A stretch of 64,000 bases of DNA from Paraflavitalea pollutisoli (GCF_029360705.1 NZ_JARKMX010000008.1:1921949-1985948), one strand, 5' to 3'; positions 8,901 through 16,006 are shown, counted from the stretch's first letter. Notes: generated from the sequence alone by a model not told the origin. A program made the numbers and translations.

Positions 8901-9676
8901 GGCATTACGGGGGCTTTCGTTTTACCTTCAGGCAATTCCTCCTGGCGGGCTTTAAAAATGGCCTTGACCCGTTCGTCCGCATCGACAGCCTTTAAGTTCT
9001 TCAGGTATAATTGAGTCAACTGAAATCGCGATGTAGCACCTTTGACCAATTCTTTCCATTGGGCCAACATCTCTTCTTCAGTGAGCTCCTTGGACTGGTT
9101 GTCTGAAGCTCCGGGCTTTGTGGTTTCGCCATCGTTGTCCTCGTCGGCTGTGGCCAGGCCAAGGGCGCCGATCAGTGTGTAACGCTGCAGGTATGTATGG
9201 GTACTGCCTTTCTGCTGGATATCGTTTTTGCCGCCTGTGGCATCAACACCCGCTTCCATTTCGGTGGTTTCGGTGTGGCCGTCACGATGCGATACCAGGC
9301 AGACAACCTTCAGTTTGCCATTGGCCTCTTTGAATTCCCAGCGGTAGGAAAGGCCACACATCTGTAATGCCTCCTGTATCGCACCCCGAATGGTTCCCAG
9401 ATCGGCAAACCGGTATGAATAAGATCCGCGCGCGGATGCTATCTTGGCGATCTTCTTTTTAGGTATTACCGGGCACCGGGTTTGGAAAAGAGCCAGCGCG
9501 TCCAGGAAGGCCTTCTTCGCCTGCTTCTGCTCCCATCGATCCTGTAGATCCATCAGCTTCTGCAACTGATCAAGGTCCACACCCTTGGCAATAGCCTGCT
9601 CCAATAGCACTATGGGCGTCACAGGTGCAGGCACCTCATTTTGCACATTGCTCTTGGCGATTGATTTTTGATCCAT
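8897..9676 (-). CDS. ERF-family single-strand annealing protein
   Basis: A 259-residue phage recombinase of the ERF superfamily. The diagnostic core is at about 40-170: an ALALFQ helix, PVIPKKK, SYSYRFADLGTIRGAI, LSYRW, a cysteine-leucine-valine strand with HRDGH, and KGSTHTYLQRYTLIGALGL. ERF proteins coat single-stranded DNA and anneal complementary strands, often for phage circularisation or repair. The C-terminal 80 residues are charged and poorly conserved, as usual. It is translationally coupled (4-base overlap) with the nuclease-FtsK fusion, giving an annealase/exonuclease pairing like lambda Bet-Exo. Confidence 0.88.
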   Translation of the reverse strand: MDQKSIAKSNVQNEVPAPVTPIVLLEQAIAKGVDLDQLQKLMDLQDRWEQKQAKKAFLDALALFQTRCPVIPKKKIAKIASARGSYSYRFADLGTIRGAIQEALQMCGLSYRWEFKEANGKLKVVCLVSHRDGHTETTEMEAGVDATGGKNDIQQKGSTHTYLQRYTLIGALGLATADEDNDGETTKPGASDNQSKELTEEEMLAQWKELVKGATSRFQLTQLYLKNLKAVDADERVKAIFKARQEELPEGKTKAPVMP

Positions 9677-9704
9677 ATCTTTATCTTGCTTTTGAACCTT
9701 TAAT

Positions 9705-9734
9705 AAGCCCGGTAGGTTTCGCCCTACCGGGCTT
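9705..9734. terminator. Strong 12-bp hairpin between phage ORFs
   Basis: A perfect 12-bp stem (AAGCCCGGTAGG with its complement) around a six-base loop. It lies between the 42-residue ORF and the ERF gene. The T-run is weak in both directions, so it may be a partial terminator, an RNA stabiliser or an attenuation site ahead of the recombination operon. Confidence 0.55.
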
Positions 9735-9754
9735 CTGTTTTCCTATGCCTTCAA

Positions 9755-9883
9755 CTACTCACCACCGGCCTCGGTATCCTTCACCTGGTCCTGAGAACCT
9801 TCAGCACCTTCGGCATTGTTGGTGTCAACTACTTCGTCTGTGTTGGCTGCAGCTGCAGCGGGATTGTTCGGATCGAACGTCAT
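9755..9883 (-). CDS. Small acidic protein, 42 residues
   Basis: A short ORF with an ATG start, rich in Ala, Asn, Asp and Glu (NPAAAAANTDEVVDTNNAEG), ending in EAGGE. It lies upstream of ERF in the same direction, separated by a 12-bp hairpin. Composition suggests a disordered acidic peptide. Its coding status rests on codon continuity and position only. Confidence 0.4.
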   Translation of the reverse strand: MTFDPNNPAAAAANTDEVVDTNNAEGAEGSQDQVKDTEAGGE

Positions 9884-10493
9884 GTTCTTGCGTTTTTATG
9901 ATGAGTAAATAAGAGACAAAAAAGTGCCGGTCACCTGGGAACAGGTCCCGGCGTTATAACCTTGCTTGCTATATGAAAAGAGAGAAGTCTAAAGAAAGGC
10001 CGCCGGCTAAAGCGGCCTAAGTAATCAATTCCACTATTTGTAATAAGACCCTGCTATGAGGTACTGCCTCATCAACGGATCTTGTGGAGAAGACTGGATT
10101 CGAACCAATGGCCTCTGCATCTTCAATGCAGCGCTCTACCAACTGAGCTACATCTCCATAACCGGCGCTCCAATTTCCACATAATCAGCGCCGGTAGCCA
10201 AAACTAACTGCGGTAAGAAAGAACTATTTCATAACCTATCGTTTCGTCACACTCAGCAGTATTAATTCTGAGCCGGGAGGCTATGATTGCCGGCTTCCTG
10301 TTGAGTGATCAATACCTCCGAAAAATGGCCAGCCATGCACCTCCGAACTACCAGGGCCATTATTAATGCGATTGGGTTAAGAATAACCTACCGGCAAGGC
10401 TGGACCGACTACTATTTTTGTAGAGCTTTAAAGAAGCCGGCCAAGGGCACCGGCTTTTATACCCCTAAAAACCCCAACTGAAGACAAAGAACT
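9884..10493. other. Structured non-coding stretch in prophage
   Basis: About 600 bases with no supportable gene except a tRNA-Phe. It holds several inverted repeats sharing a GCCGG/CCGGC core: 9926-9952 (stem GCCGG plus ACCTG, tetraloop), 9997-10018 (7 bp), 10161-10195 (perfect 9-bp ACCGGCGCT repeat), about 10268-10290, and 10434-10456 (7 bp followed by TTTT on the plus strand). A 32-codon frame at 10262-10360 on the minus strand is possible but unsupported. Candidate roles are tandem terminators, RNA processing signals around the tRNA, or an origin. Confidence 0.5.
10085..10157 (-). tRNA. tRNA-Phe (GAA), phage-borne
   Basis: A 73-base cloverleaf read on the minus strand. Seven-base acceptor stem GGAGATG/CTTCTCC with a T-T mismatch at pair 6-67, D-arm GCTC/GAGC, anticodon stem CTGCA/TGCAG with loop TTGAAGA (anticodon GAA), and T-arm with a TTCGAAT loop. 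The discriminator is A and no CCA is encoded. It lies inside the prophage, away from the integrase. Phage tRNAs are common, but the acceptor mismatch raises the question of whether it is fully functional. Confidence 0.88.
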
Positions 10494-10616
10494 TTAAAGT
10501 TGGGGCGGCATCCACTCCGCCCCTTGATCATCAACCAAAGCCTCAACCGCTTCTCGTGCAACCTCTATTCTCCACCAGAGGTATAGCACCAACATCAAAC
10601 ACCACCATAAGAGCAT
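10494..10616 (-). CDS. Tiny membrane protein, 40 residues
   Basis: An ORF starting with an ATG that overlaps the preceding stop as TAATG. The first 15 residues (MLLWWCLMLVLYLWW) form a tryptophan-rich hydrophobic helix, followed by an acidic amphipathic tail (RIEVAREAVEALVDD). It looks like a single-span membrane peptide. It is the last member of a chain of three coupled small ORFs. Function unknown; holin-like or exclusion roles are possible. Confidence 0.5.
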   Translation of the reverse strand: MLLWWCLMLVLYLWWRIEVAREAVEALVDDQGAEWMPPQL

Positions 10617-10768
10617 TACCGATGCCATGCCTCTTCTTCGTATTCGTCCAGTTCAGGATCCTTCCTGAACATTGAAAAAGCACTAAGACCAATTTGAATC
10701 ACCACGTCTAACAGGCATCCTGCTATAGCTTGAGTTCGGTCAAACAGTATGTACAACCAATTTTTCAT
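10616..10768 (-). CDS. Small amphipathic protein, 50 residues
   Basis: An ORF beginning MKNWLYILFDRTQ, with a largely hydrophobic middle (AIAGCLLDVVIQIGLSAF) and an acidic C-terminus (DPELDEYEEEAWHR). It lies 7 bases after the 27-residue ORF's stop, and its own stop overlaps the next ORF's ATG. The middle could be a membrane helix. No known family. Confidence 0.5.
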   Translation of the reverse strand: MKNWLYILFDRTQAIAGCLLDVVIQIGLSAFSMFRKDPELDEYEEEAWHR

Positions 10769-10775
10769 TGTCGAA

Positions 10776-10859
10776 CTATTTATAGAATTTTCGTTCAGAG
10801 TAAATGTGGTAACCGGTAAGCACCAGTATTATCGCACTAAGGATAAAAGGAATGATCAT
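10776..10859 (-). CDS. Tiny single-span membrane peptide, 27 residues
   Basis: A 27-residue ORF whose ATG overlaps the stop of the 79-residue gene (ATGA). It is a hydrophobic helix (IIPFILSAIILVLTGY) followed by a short basic tail (SERKFYK), the layout of a small integral membrane peptide with the tail in the cytoplasm. The tight coupling and clear amphipathic design argue that it is translated. Confidence 0.5.
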   Translation of the reverse strand: MIIPFILSAIILVLTGYHIYSERKFYK

Positions 10860-11095
10860 TGGGATTGGATTTGATGGTTTTTCAAAAATGCTTTGGGAAT
10901 CGACTCAAGCAGGTACCTTTTCTTGATATTGTCCCACTTTACAACACCCTCTCTTTTCATCACCTTCAGGACGTTGAAATCCCAACCTGTCGCCTGGTAG
11001 ACCACGAATGCCGTTACCCAATGCTCCTGCTGTTGCTTGGCCATTATGGCATTCAGCTTTTTGTCAATTCGGTCAAGACGTTGCTCCGTGGTCAT
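10856..11095 (-). CDS. Small helix-turn-helix-like phage protein
   Basis: A 79-residue protein. The N-terminal 25 residues (TEQRLDRIDKKLNAIMAKQQQ) form a short coiled coil, followed by WVTAFVVYQATGWDFNVLKVMKREG, which has the helix-turn-helix-and-wing shape of small phage DNA-binding proteins. It is 7 bases downstream of the 156-residue gene and coupled to the tiny membrane peptide. Confidence 0.5.
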   Translation of the reverse strand: MTTEQRLDRIDKKLNAIMAKQQQEHWVTAFVVYQATGWDFNVLKVMKREGVVKWDNIKKRYLLESIPKAFLKNHQIQSQ

Positions 11096-11102
11096 ACAAG
11101 CA

Positions 11103-11573
11103 TTATTCTCCGGTCATAAAATCAGTGTACAGATCGATGAATTGTTTGCCGGCATATTCAGCCAGTTCACTCGATTTAAAACAAAGGCGGAGACCGACGC
11201 CCGAAGCCGTGAGCCAGAGATCGCAGTCGCCGTACGAGAGGCCGAAGCCCGAGGGGGCTACCCTAAACCAAGGATAATATTTATACTGGCTAGAATCACC
11301 CCAGTTGGCCTTCCACCCTTCGTTGAGGGCCTTTACAACTACCAGCAGCTTCTTATATGCGGCCACATCCTTAGTATCATTGAGGTCAGTCACAGATTTA
11401 GGATCAATGCCGAGCTCCTGGCAAGCGTCTGCGAAGCACTTTACGCGGTCCATGATTGAGGCCAAGAAGAACTTCTTACCAAAGTTTTCCTCCAGCATGG
11501 ATTTGAAAGCGCCATCAGCTGCAGGGTATAGTTCCTTTGCTTTGGCTTCTGTAAGGGTGAGTGTCTTTGACAT
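11103..11573 (-). CDS. Conserved phage protein, unknown
   Basis: A 156-residue protein of a type I recall from Bacteroidota prophages without known function. The N-terminal half is helical (TLTEAKAKELYPAADGAFKS), the C-terminal half holds two aromatic beta strands (YPWFRVAPSGFG, GVGLRLCFKSSELAEYAG). A clear ATG start and strong amino-acid periodicity make it a real gene. It sits between the repressor region and the small-ORF cassette, so it is expressed early. Confidence 0.65.
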   Translation of the reverse strand: MSKTLTLTEAKAKELYPAADGAFKSMLEENFGKKFFLASIMDRVKCFADACQELGIDPKSVTDLNDTKDVAAYKKLLVVVKALNEGWKANWGDSSQYKYYPWFRVAPSGFGLSYGDCDLWLTASGVGLRLCFKSSELAEYAGKQFIDLYTDFMTGE

Positions 11574-11589
11574 ATTGAAGGCTATTTTA

Positions 11590-11808
11590 TTAGTTAATTG
11601 AGGGGTTACATTTTACTCTGAATATTGCCACGGTGTTATTCTTATCGGGGCACATGTCATCGAGATTGAAATATGAAAACCTTGCAATACCTTTTGGGTA
11701 GTTAACCTGCTGAATGAAGAATACATTTACCTTCTTAGGTAATAAGTGAATCGGCAAGAGAGGACCATCAGTGACAGACATGCCGTTGGATAAAAATTCG
11801 TGATTCAT
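11590..11808 (-). CDS. Small phage protein, unknown
   Basis: A 72-residue ORF with an ATG start, mixed alpha/beta, with VNVFFIQQVNYPKGIARFSYF in the middle. It lies 16 bases upstream of the 156-residue gene and follows the Cro-like gene in the leftward transcript. No family recognised. Confidence 0.45.
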   Translation of the reverse strand: MNHEFLSNGMSVTDGPLLPIHLLPKKVNVFFIQQVNYPKGIARFSYFNLDDMCPDKNNTVAIFRVKCNPSIN

Positions 11809-11895
11809 GACTTTAACAATTTGAGGGTTGCATTTTTGACAATTCTGTATTTCCTTTGCGCACGAATTCCTACCGACTACTACACGATCCTTTCC

Positions 11896-12075
11896 TTAGT
11901 TCCAATTGACGTTCTTGCGAGCGAACACTTCCCGAGCCTTATCGCTGATAAGGCGGTCATCCTTTTTTCTGACCCATCGGGAAATGGTGAGCACTGACTT
12001 TCCAAAGGCATCGGCTAATGCGCCGAGTACTTCTTGGCTGAGTTCTATTTGCTGCTCTTTAGGTTTCTTTGCCAT
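11896..12075 (-). CDS. Cro-like helix-turn-helix regulator
   Basis: A 59-residue basic protein beginning MAKKPKEQQIEL. Residues 15-40 (VLGALADAFGKSVLTISRWV) form a clear helix-turn-helix with the recognition helix TISRWVRK. It is transcribed away from the CI-like repressor across an 84-base gap holding a perfect palindrome, the standard cro/cI layout of a lysogeny switch. It heads the leftward early transcript. Confidence 0.7.
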   Translation of the reverse strand: MAKKPKEQQIELSQEVLGALADAFGKSVLTISRWVRKKDDRLISDKAREVFARKNVNWN

Positions 12076-12114
12076 TTTTGATTTAGATTTGTTTCAATCG
12101 TGAATCAAAGATAT

Positions 12115-12146
12115 GACGAAATTTCGTCCATTTCCAATTTTTCGTC
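12115..12146. promoter_or_regulatory. Operator between cro-like and repressor genes
   Basis: A perfect 14-bp palindrome, GACGAAATTTCGTC (12115-12128), followed by a further half-site TTTCGTC (12140-12146) 18 bases on. It lies in the gap between the divergent regulators, just upstream of the repressor ATG. Palindrome plus repeated half-site suggests cooperative binding by the CI-like and/or Cro-like protein. Confidence 0.6.
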
Positions 12147-12159
12147 CAACTATTTTAAA

Positions 12160-12762
12160 ATGAAAATTGCAACTACCGTGCAGATATGTCTTAACATTAA
12201 GAACGCACGGATTACCAAGAAGTTATCGCAACAGCAGGTCGCGGATTTGTTAGAAGAAAGTCGATCAACTTATGCAGAATGGGAGAAAGGAACGCTGCCA
12301 CGAGTAGATATTTTTTTCAGGATTGCCGAAATTCTGGAGGTATCACCGTATAAATTATTAGACGTTGACGAAAAATCGTTTTCTGGCGCAGAACTTACCA
12401 ACAACAATAAAACGGTCATCACAGTAGAAGGAACCAGTGAAAGTAATTACCTGAATGAACTATTGGACGAAAAAGAAGCCCGGCGACGGGATACCGAAGC
12501 CAGGCTAACAAAAGTTGATACTGTCAATGATAGATTACTGAACCTACTTGAAATCAATTCGAACTTATCTGTAAAGCTTCAGATTGCCACTTTATCAGAT
12601 TTGAAAGCCTCAATAACGTATCAGGCAGAAAAGGAGGCCGGGGGCGAAAAGAAGAAACAGATTCTGATCGAGTCGCACGTAAGCAAGTTAGCAGGCGAAC
12701 ATCAAGAGCGAATCGTATCAATTTACAATCCGCAAGGGCAGGACAATCCCAGCAAGGCGTAG
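12160..12762 (+). CDS. CI-like XRE-family phage repressor
   Basis: About 200 residues from the ATG at 12160; an in-frame ATG at 12100 would add 20 residues but would run through the operator, so the downstream start is preferred. Residues 1-65 are an XRE helix-turn-helix (KLSQQQVADLLEESRSTYAE, with WEKGTLPRVD). A linker follows, then a coiled coil at about 100-165 (DEKEARRRDTEARL) that probably mediates oligomerisation. There is no S24/LexA-type peptidase domain, so release from lysogeny probably does not rely on RecA-driven self-cleavage. Confidence 0.8.
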   Translation: MKIATTVQICLNIKNARITKKLSQQQVADLLEESRSTYAEWEKGTLPRVDIFFRIAEILEVSPYKLLDVDEKSFSGAELTNNNKTVITVEGTSESNYLNELLDEKEARRRDTEARLTKVDTVNDRLLNLLEINSNLSVKLQIATLSDLKASITYQAEKEAGGEKKKQILIESHVSKLAGEHQERIVSIYNPQGQDNPSKA

Positions 12763-13054
12763 AAAAATCACTTGTCATGGCGCAATGGTTTAGGGTATAA
12801 CAATTATGGTGACAGGATAGGATTGGATTCTAAATTCGGAAACGCCTTTGAAGTAGTCTGTTTGAGATAAGGTTGTTGAAGCGGTGCGCACTAAGGGGAC
12901 AATAAATCTAACAATTCCATTTCGCATTACAATCCTTCACAGGACATTTTAGTAAAATTTTTAGGTGTTACCACTTATCCAGTCAGTTGGATATACGGAA
13001 ACCAGTAGTTATACGTTATATATATAGTTTATATTTATCCCATAAACCAGAATC

Positions 13055-13594
13055 ATGAAAGGATTGCTGTTCTTTTTTCTTGTTGCTCCTTTTATATCGT
13101 TCAGTCAAACAGCGCAAGACTCTGTAATATCATTCACGGAGGTCGTTAGATGTGACAGCATCAAAAAAGAAGAACTTTTCGTTAAGGCTCGGCAGTGGTT
13201 CAACGCTAGCTTCAAGGACGCCAGAAGCGTTGTAAGAATAGCAGACAAAGAAACCGGCGAGATTGTGGCAAAAGGCATTGTAATATCTCAGCACTGGTAT
13301 AAAGCGTTGGGTAAGGAAAATAAGATACCAATTTTATATGAGGCTGATATTGCTATATACGTAAAGGATGGACGATACAAGTATGAATTTAAGAATTTCA
13401 TTGACATTGAAGAGTCAAGCATTAAATACACCGGTCCATTGACCACTGCGAAAGCATATCCAGCAAAGGGTTATCGAAACAAGGTGATCATGGATAAAAT
13501 TTGGAATAGCCAAAAGGAAGAGATTGCCATTACCATCAGCGAATTAGTAGTAGGTCTTAAATCATATATGAGCAAACCCGCAGACGATTTTTAA
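13055..13594 (+). CDS. Secreted DUF4468 protein, likely prophage cargo
   Basis: A 179-residue protein with a signal peptide (MKGLLFFFLVAPFISFSQ) and a DUF4468 domain at about 25-120, a TBP-like fold common in exported Bacteroidota proteins: FTEVVRCDSIKKEELFVKARQWF, then DKETGEIVAKG. It lies between the repressor and integrase, transcribed towards the integrase, with the two stops overlapping by four bases (TTAA). This position is typical for genes expressed by the lysogen, so it may alter the host envelope. Function unknown. Confidence 0.75.
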   Translation: MKGLLFFFLVAPFISFSQTAQDSVISFTEVVRCDSIKKEELFVKARQWFNASFKDARSVVRIADKETGEIVAKGIVISQHWYKALGKENKIPILYEADIAIYVKDGRYKYEFKNFIDIEESSIKYTGPLTTAKAYPAKGYRNKVIMDKIWNSQKEEIAITISELVVGLKSYMSKPADDF

Positions 13595-14676
13595 ATAGTC
13601 TTCAACACAGCCGCCTGCTCAACAATGTCTACCCCGGCCAAGTGATAGTACACTTCAACCACTTTCACTGTAATACCCATCAGTTCGGCGGTAACAGACT
13701 TTGGCAGCCTCCGGGACGCACAGATGTAACCGAATGTATGCCTGCCGACATGGGTCGTAATTTTCCGGTCAATTCCAGCCATTAATGATATAACCTTTAG
13801 CATGCGATTTATTGCCTCCTTTGTTTGAGGAGGAGGTAGGTTCTTAACTCGTTCGATTATGCCAGCCAGGGTAGGTCCTATTGGCAATACGACGAACTCA
13901 TTGTTCTTTCTGGCCCGCAGCCTCAGAAGATCATTTTCTACCATCCTGCCGGCATCAAATTGCTTCCAGTCGCTGTACCTCAGCCCGGAATAGCAGCCCA
14001 GTAGGAAGTAGCAAAGCGATTGATACACCGACTCCGGAAGATCCTTGTCAAATAGGTTATGAAGTTTTTTTAGTTCATGGTCGGTAAGGTAGACTCGATC
14101 TGTTTGCTCGTATTTGGGCATCAGGAAATTGTCCATAGGATTTACCTTTATTAATCCCTCTCTTTCGGCCTGATTCAGTGTACGCCGTAGGTATTTAAAG
14201 GTGGTGTTTATGGTATTCTGCTTCATCCCGCGCGCCCGCTCATGCTGTTCGTACTTTCGCAAAAACTCCCCATCAATATCCGTCAGGAAGGTATCCGGGC
14301 AGAATTCCAGCAATCTATTTACCTCCTTAACATCACCCCGTGTAGATCTGAGCTCCAAGGCAAAATCCTTGAAAGATTTCTGCACCGTTCCCCGCTTGAG
14401 AAGCTTTCCGGTTATCTTTCCACCCTGCAGCTGCTGGACGGTGATATGCCCTTCCAATTCCGATATCTGTTTGCGTATATTTGCGTTGATCGCCTTGTGG
14501 TTGGGATAATCCCGTACTTCCTTCTTATCTTCATCCCACTGGCCTGTATTGACCTTATAGGAGGTTTTGAGGTAGTTTACCTTCCTGTTTATCGTTATTG
14601 CGATCATGATCGGGCATAGACCCTTCTTATCTTCTTTATGGCGCCATAGCACTGGTCGAATCGTGAAGTTGAGCAT
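13591..14676 (-). CDS. Tyrosine integrase of the prophage
   Basis: About 361 residues from the ATG at 14676; a longer reading frame exists but this start matches the Bacteroidota integrase N-terminus. Domains in order: arm-type DNA-binding (VLWRHKEDKKGLCPIMIAI), a SAM-like core-binding domain, and the catalytic domain with R in YSGLRYSDW, K in RARKNNEF, HVGRHTF, and a VEVYYHL block holding the tyrosine. All catalytic residues seem intact. It is transcribed away from tRNA-Arg, whose 3' end it faces, as expected for an integrase next to its attachment site. Confidence 0.88.
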   Translation of the reverse strand: MLNFTIRPVLWRHKEDKKGLCPIMIAITINRKVNYLKTSYKVNTGQWDEDKKEVRDYPNHKAINANIRKQISELEGHITVQQLQGGKITGKLLKRGTVQKSFKDFALELRSTRGDVKEVNRLLEFCPDTFLTDIDGEFLRKYEQHERARGMKQNTINTTFKYLRRTLNQAEREGLIKVNPMDNFLMPKYEQTDRVYLTDHELKKLHNLFDKDLPESVYQSLCYFLLGCYSGLRYSDWKQFDAGRMVENDLLRLRARKNNEFVVLPIGPTLAGIIERVKNLPPPQTKEAINRMLKVISLMAGIDRKITTHVGRHTFGYICASRRLPKSVTAELMGITVKVVEVYYHLAGVDIVEQAAVLKTI

Positions 14677-14793
14677 TTGGTAAAACGTTGGTATAACCAA
14701 GGTAAAACATTTGCCGAAAACTGGGGACTTTTGAGGACGAGTGAGGAATGGCCACAAAACAACGAAACGCTTACTGGGCCTGAATAAAATACA

Positions 14794-14817
14794 AAAACCG
14801 CTACAGGAGCGGCTTTT
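14794..14817. terminator. Hairpin between integrase and tRNA-Arg
   Basis: A stem of AAAACCGCT with AGCGGCTTTT (one A-C mismatch) and a five-base loop, ending in TTTT on the plus strand. It lies just outside the 3' end of tRNA-Arg, so it may end tRNA transcription (minus strand read-out AAAAGCCGCTCC...GGTTTTTG also ends in Ts) or isolate the integrase promoter. Confidence 0.55.
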
Positions 14818-14832
14818 GATAAGCGGTATGTG

Positions 14833-14906
14833 TGACCCCGTCTGGATTCAAACCAGAAACCTTTTGATCCGTAGTCAAATGCTCTATTCAATTGAGCTAC
14901 GGGGCC
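14833..14906 (-). tRNA. tRNA-Arg (ACG), probable attachment site
   Basis: A 74-base cloverleaf on the minus strand: acceptor GGCCCCG/CGGGGTC with one G-T wobble, D-arm GCTC/GAGC, anticodon stem TTTGA/TCAAA with loop CTACGGA (anticodon ACG), T-arm TCTGG/CCAGA with a TTTGAAT loop, discriminator A, no encoded CCA. The 3' end points at the prophage integrase. tRNA 3' halves are the usual target of tyrosine integrases, and integration normally rebuilds the gene, so this is likely one end of the element. Confidence 0.9.
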
Positions 14907-15918
14907 TTTTTTGTTTTTTCCTTTCGATCAATCCGCGATGCGTTTCTCTCAAATGGGTTGCAAAAATAGGGAGATTGCTCATTCCCACCAAACAGAAATT
15001 GCTAGAAATCCGGCCATTAACTAAATTATTTTTTTGAAGGCCCGTCCCGTCTGCATTTCAGGCGAAAAATATTTTTATGGCTCTTTTAGTTTTGCCCAAA
15101 AAGCTCCCAATCCCCTCATGCTCATGATCCTATACAGCTATTCTAGGTCCTTTTAAATGACTCGCCGAGCCGCCGCTCCGTCCCCTCCCACCCTCCAGTC
15201 ACCTTTGCCCCCTCTGTATAGTCCTGGTATAGTGCCCGAGCTATTCCGGGCCATTCCTGGAGTTGTCCGCATACAGTACACATACATTCCGCCTACTGTA
15301 TCCGCCTATACCGCCTGCCTTGGGGTTACATTTCATTCACTCATTTAACCCTGAAAGCAGCAGCAACCGGTAAATATTATTGCACTTTGCCACAAAACCT
15401 GGCGAAATCGCCGCTCTCGTCATCGTTTCGCATATCTGACTATCAAGGCTACAAACAAGCTTATTATCAACCCGTTAACCGCCATTTCTCGCCCCATGGT
15501 CCTCAACCGGTCTGCAACCCTTCTACACATCCTCTACACATCCTCTGCCGCCTCTCTGACAGACAGACCTATTGCAGAAGGGGTGCAGACAATGTGTAGA
15601 GAATATTGAGACAATATGATCCGCCTATCGCAGCCAACCAACACCACCCGATCATACATCGCTGCTAAATGCGTTTAAAAACCTCAGGATCTTGCGAACG
15701 AAATCCAATAGAGAAGAATGACTGCCCAAGCATTTTACCGGGCAAAAAACGCCTTAAAATCGACGACAAAAATACGGCAGATTTTCACCTTAAAAATACC
15801 CCTATCCGTTCACACCTTTCGTGCGCCAGGTTTACTGGATTTATAACCTTGCACTACTTTGCGTACAACATCTCCCCGTCGAATACTAAATAAACATCCT
15901 CCTGCGTTGACGCCCATC
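14907..15918. other. Gene-free stretch beside the attachment site
   Basis: About 1 kb without a convincing gene; short open frames on the plus strand are unlike proteins. The sequence is rich in pyrimidines on the plus strand and in TATAGTC/GTATA-like words around 15,210-15,320. At 15,512-15,601 there is a cluster of repeats: a tandem CTACACATCCT (15,523-15,533 and 15,534-15,544), an inverted copy ATGTGTAGAG (15,592-15,601), and an imperfect inverted pair CTGCAACCCTTCT/AGAAGGGGTGCAG (15,512-15,524 and 15,576-15,588). It may be decayed mobile DNA or a regulatory region; I cannot assign it. Confidence 0.4.
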
Positions 15919-15949
15919 AAAAAGGGCCATCCACCACGGATAGCCCTTC
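15919..15949 (-). terminator. Terminator of the TlpA/SusCD transcript
   Basis: A hairpin of AAGGGC-ATCC with GGAT-GCCCTT arms (single mismatch) around ACCAC. Read on the minus strand it ends in CCCTTTTT, a good Rho-independent terminator about 60 bases after the TlpA-like gene's stop. Confidence 0.65.
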
Positions 15950-16006
15950 TTTCATAAGGTCGGTACTATTGTTCAACAAGACACCCCACCTAAGGGATGC
16001 TTGTCA

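Noticed and set aside
10262-10360. A 32-codon frame in the structured prophage stretch
   Set aside because: It overlaps inverted repeats and has no coupling to neighbours or recognisable character.
15512-15601. Possible CRISPR-like repeats
   Set aside because: Only two tandem copies of an 11-mer and inverted copies; no regular spacers and no cas genes anywhere in the window.
15157-15893. Three open frames of 60-75 codons on the plus strand beside the attachment site
   Set aside because: Their products are proline/serine-rich or of random composition, with no family, no start context and no periodicity; read as non-coding.
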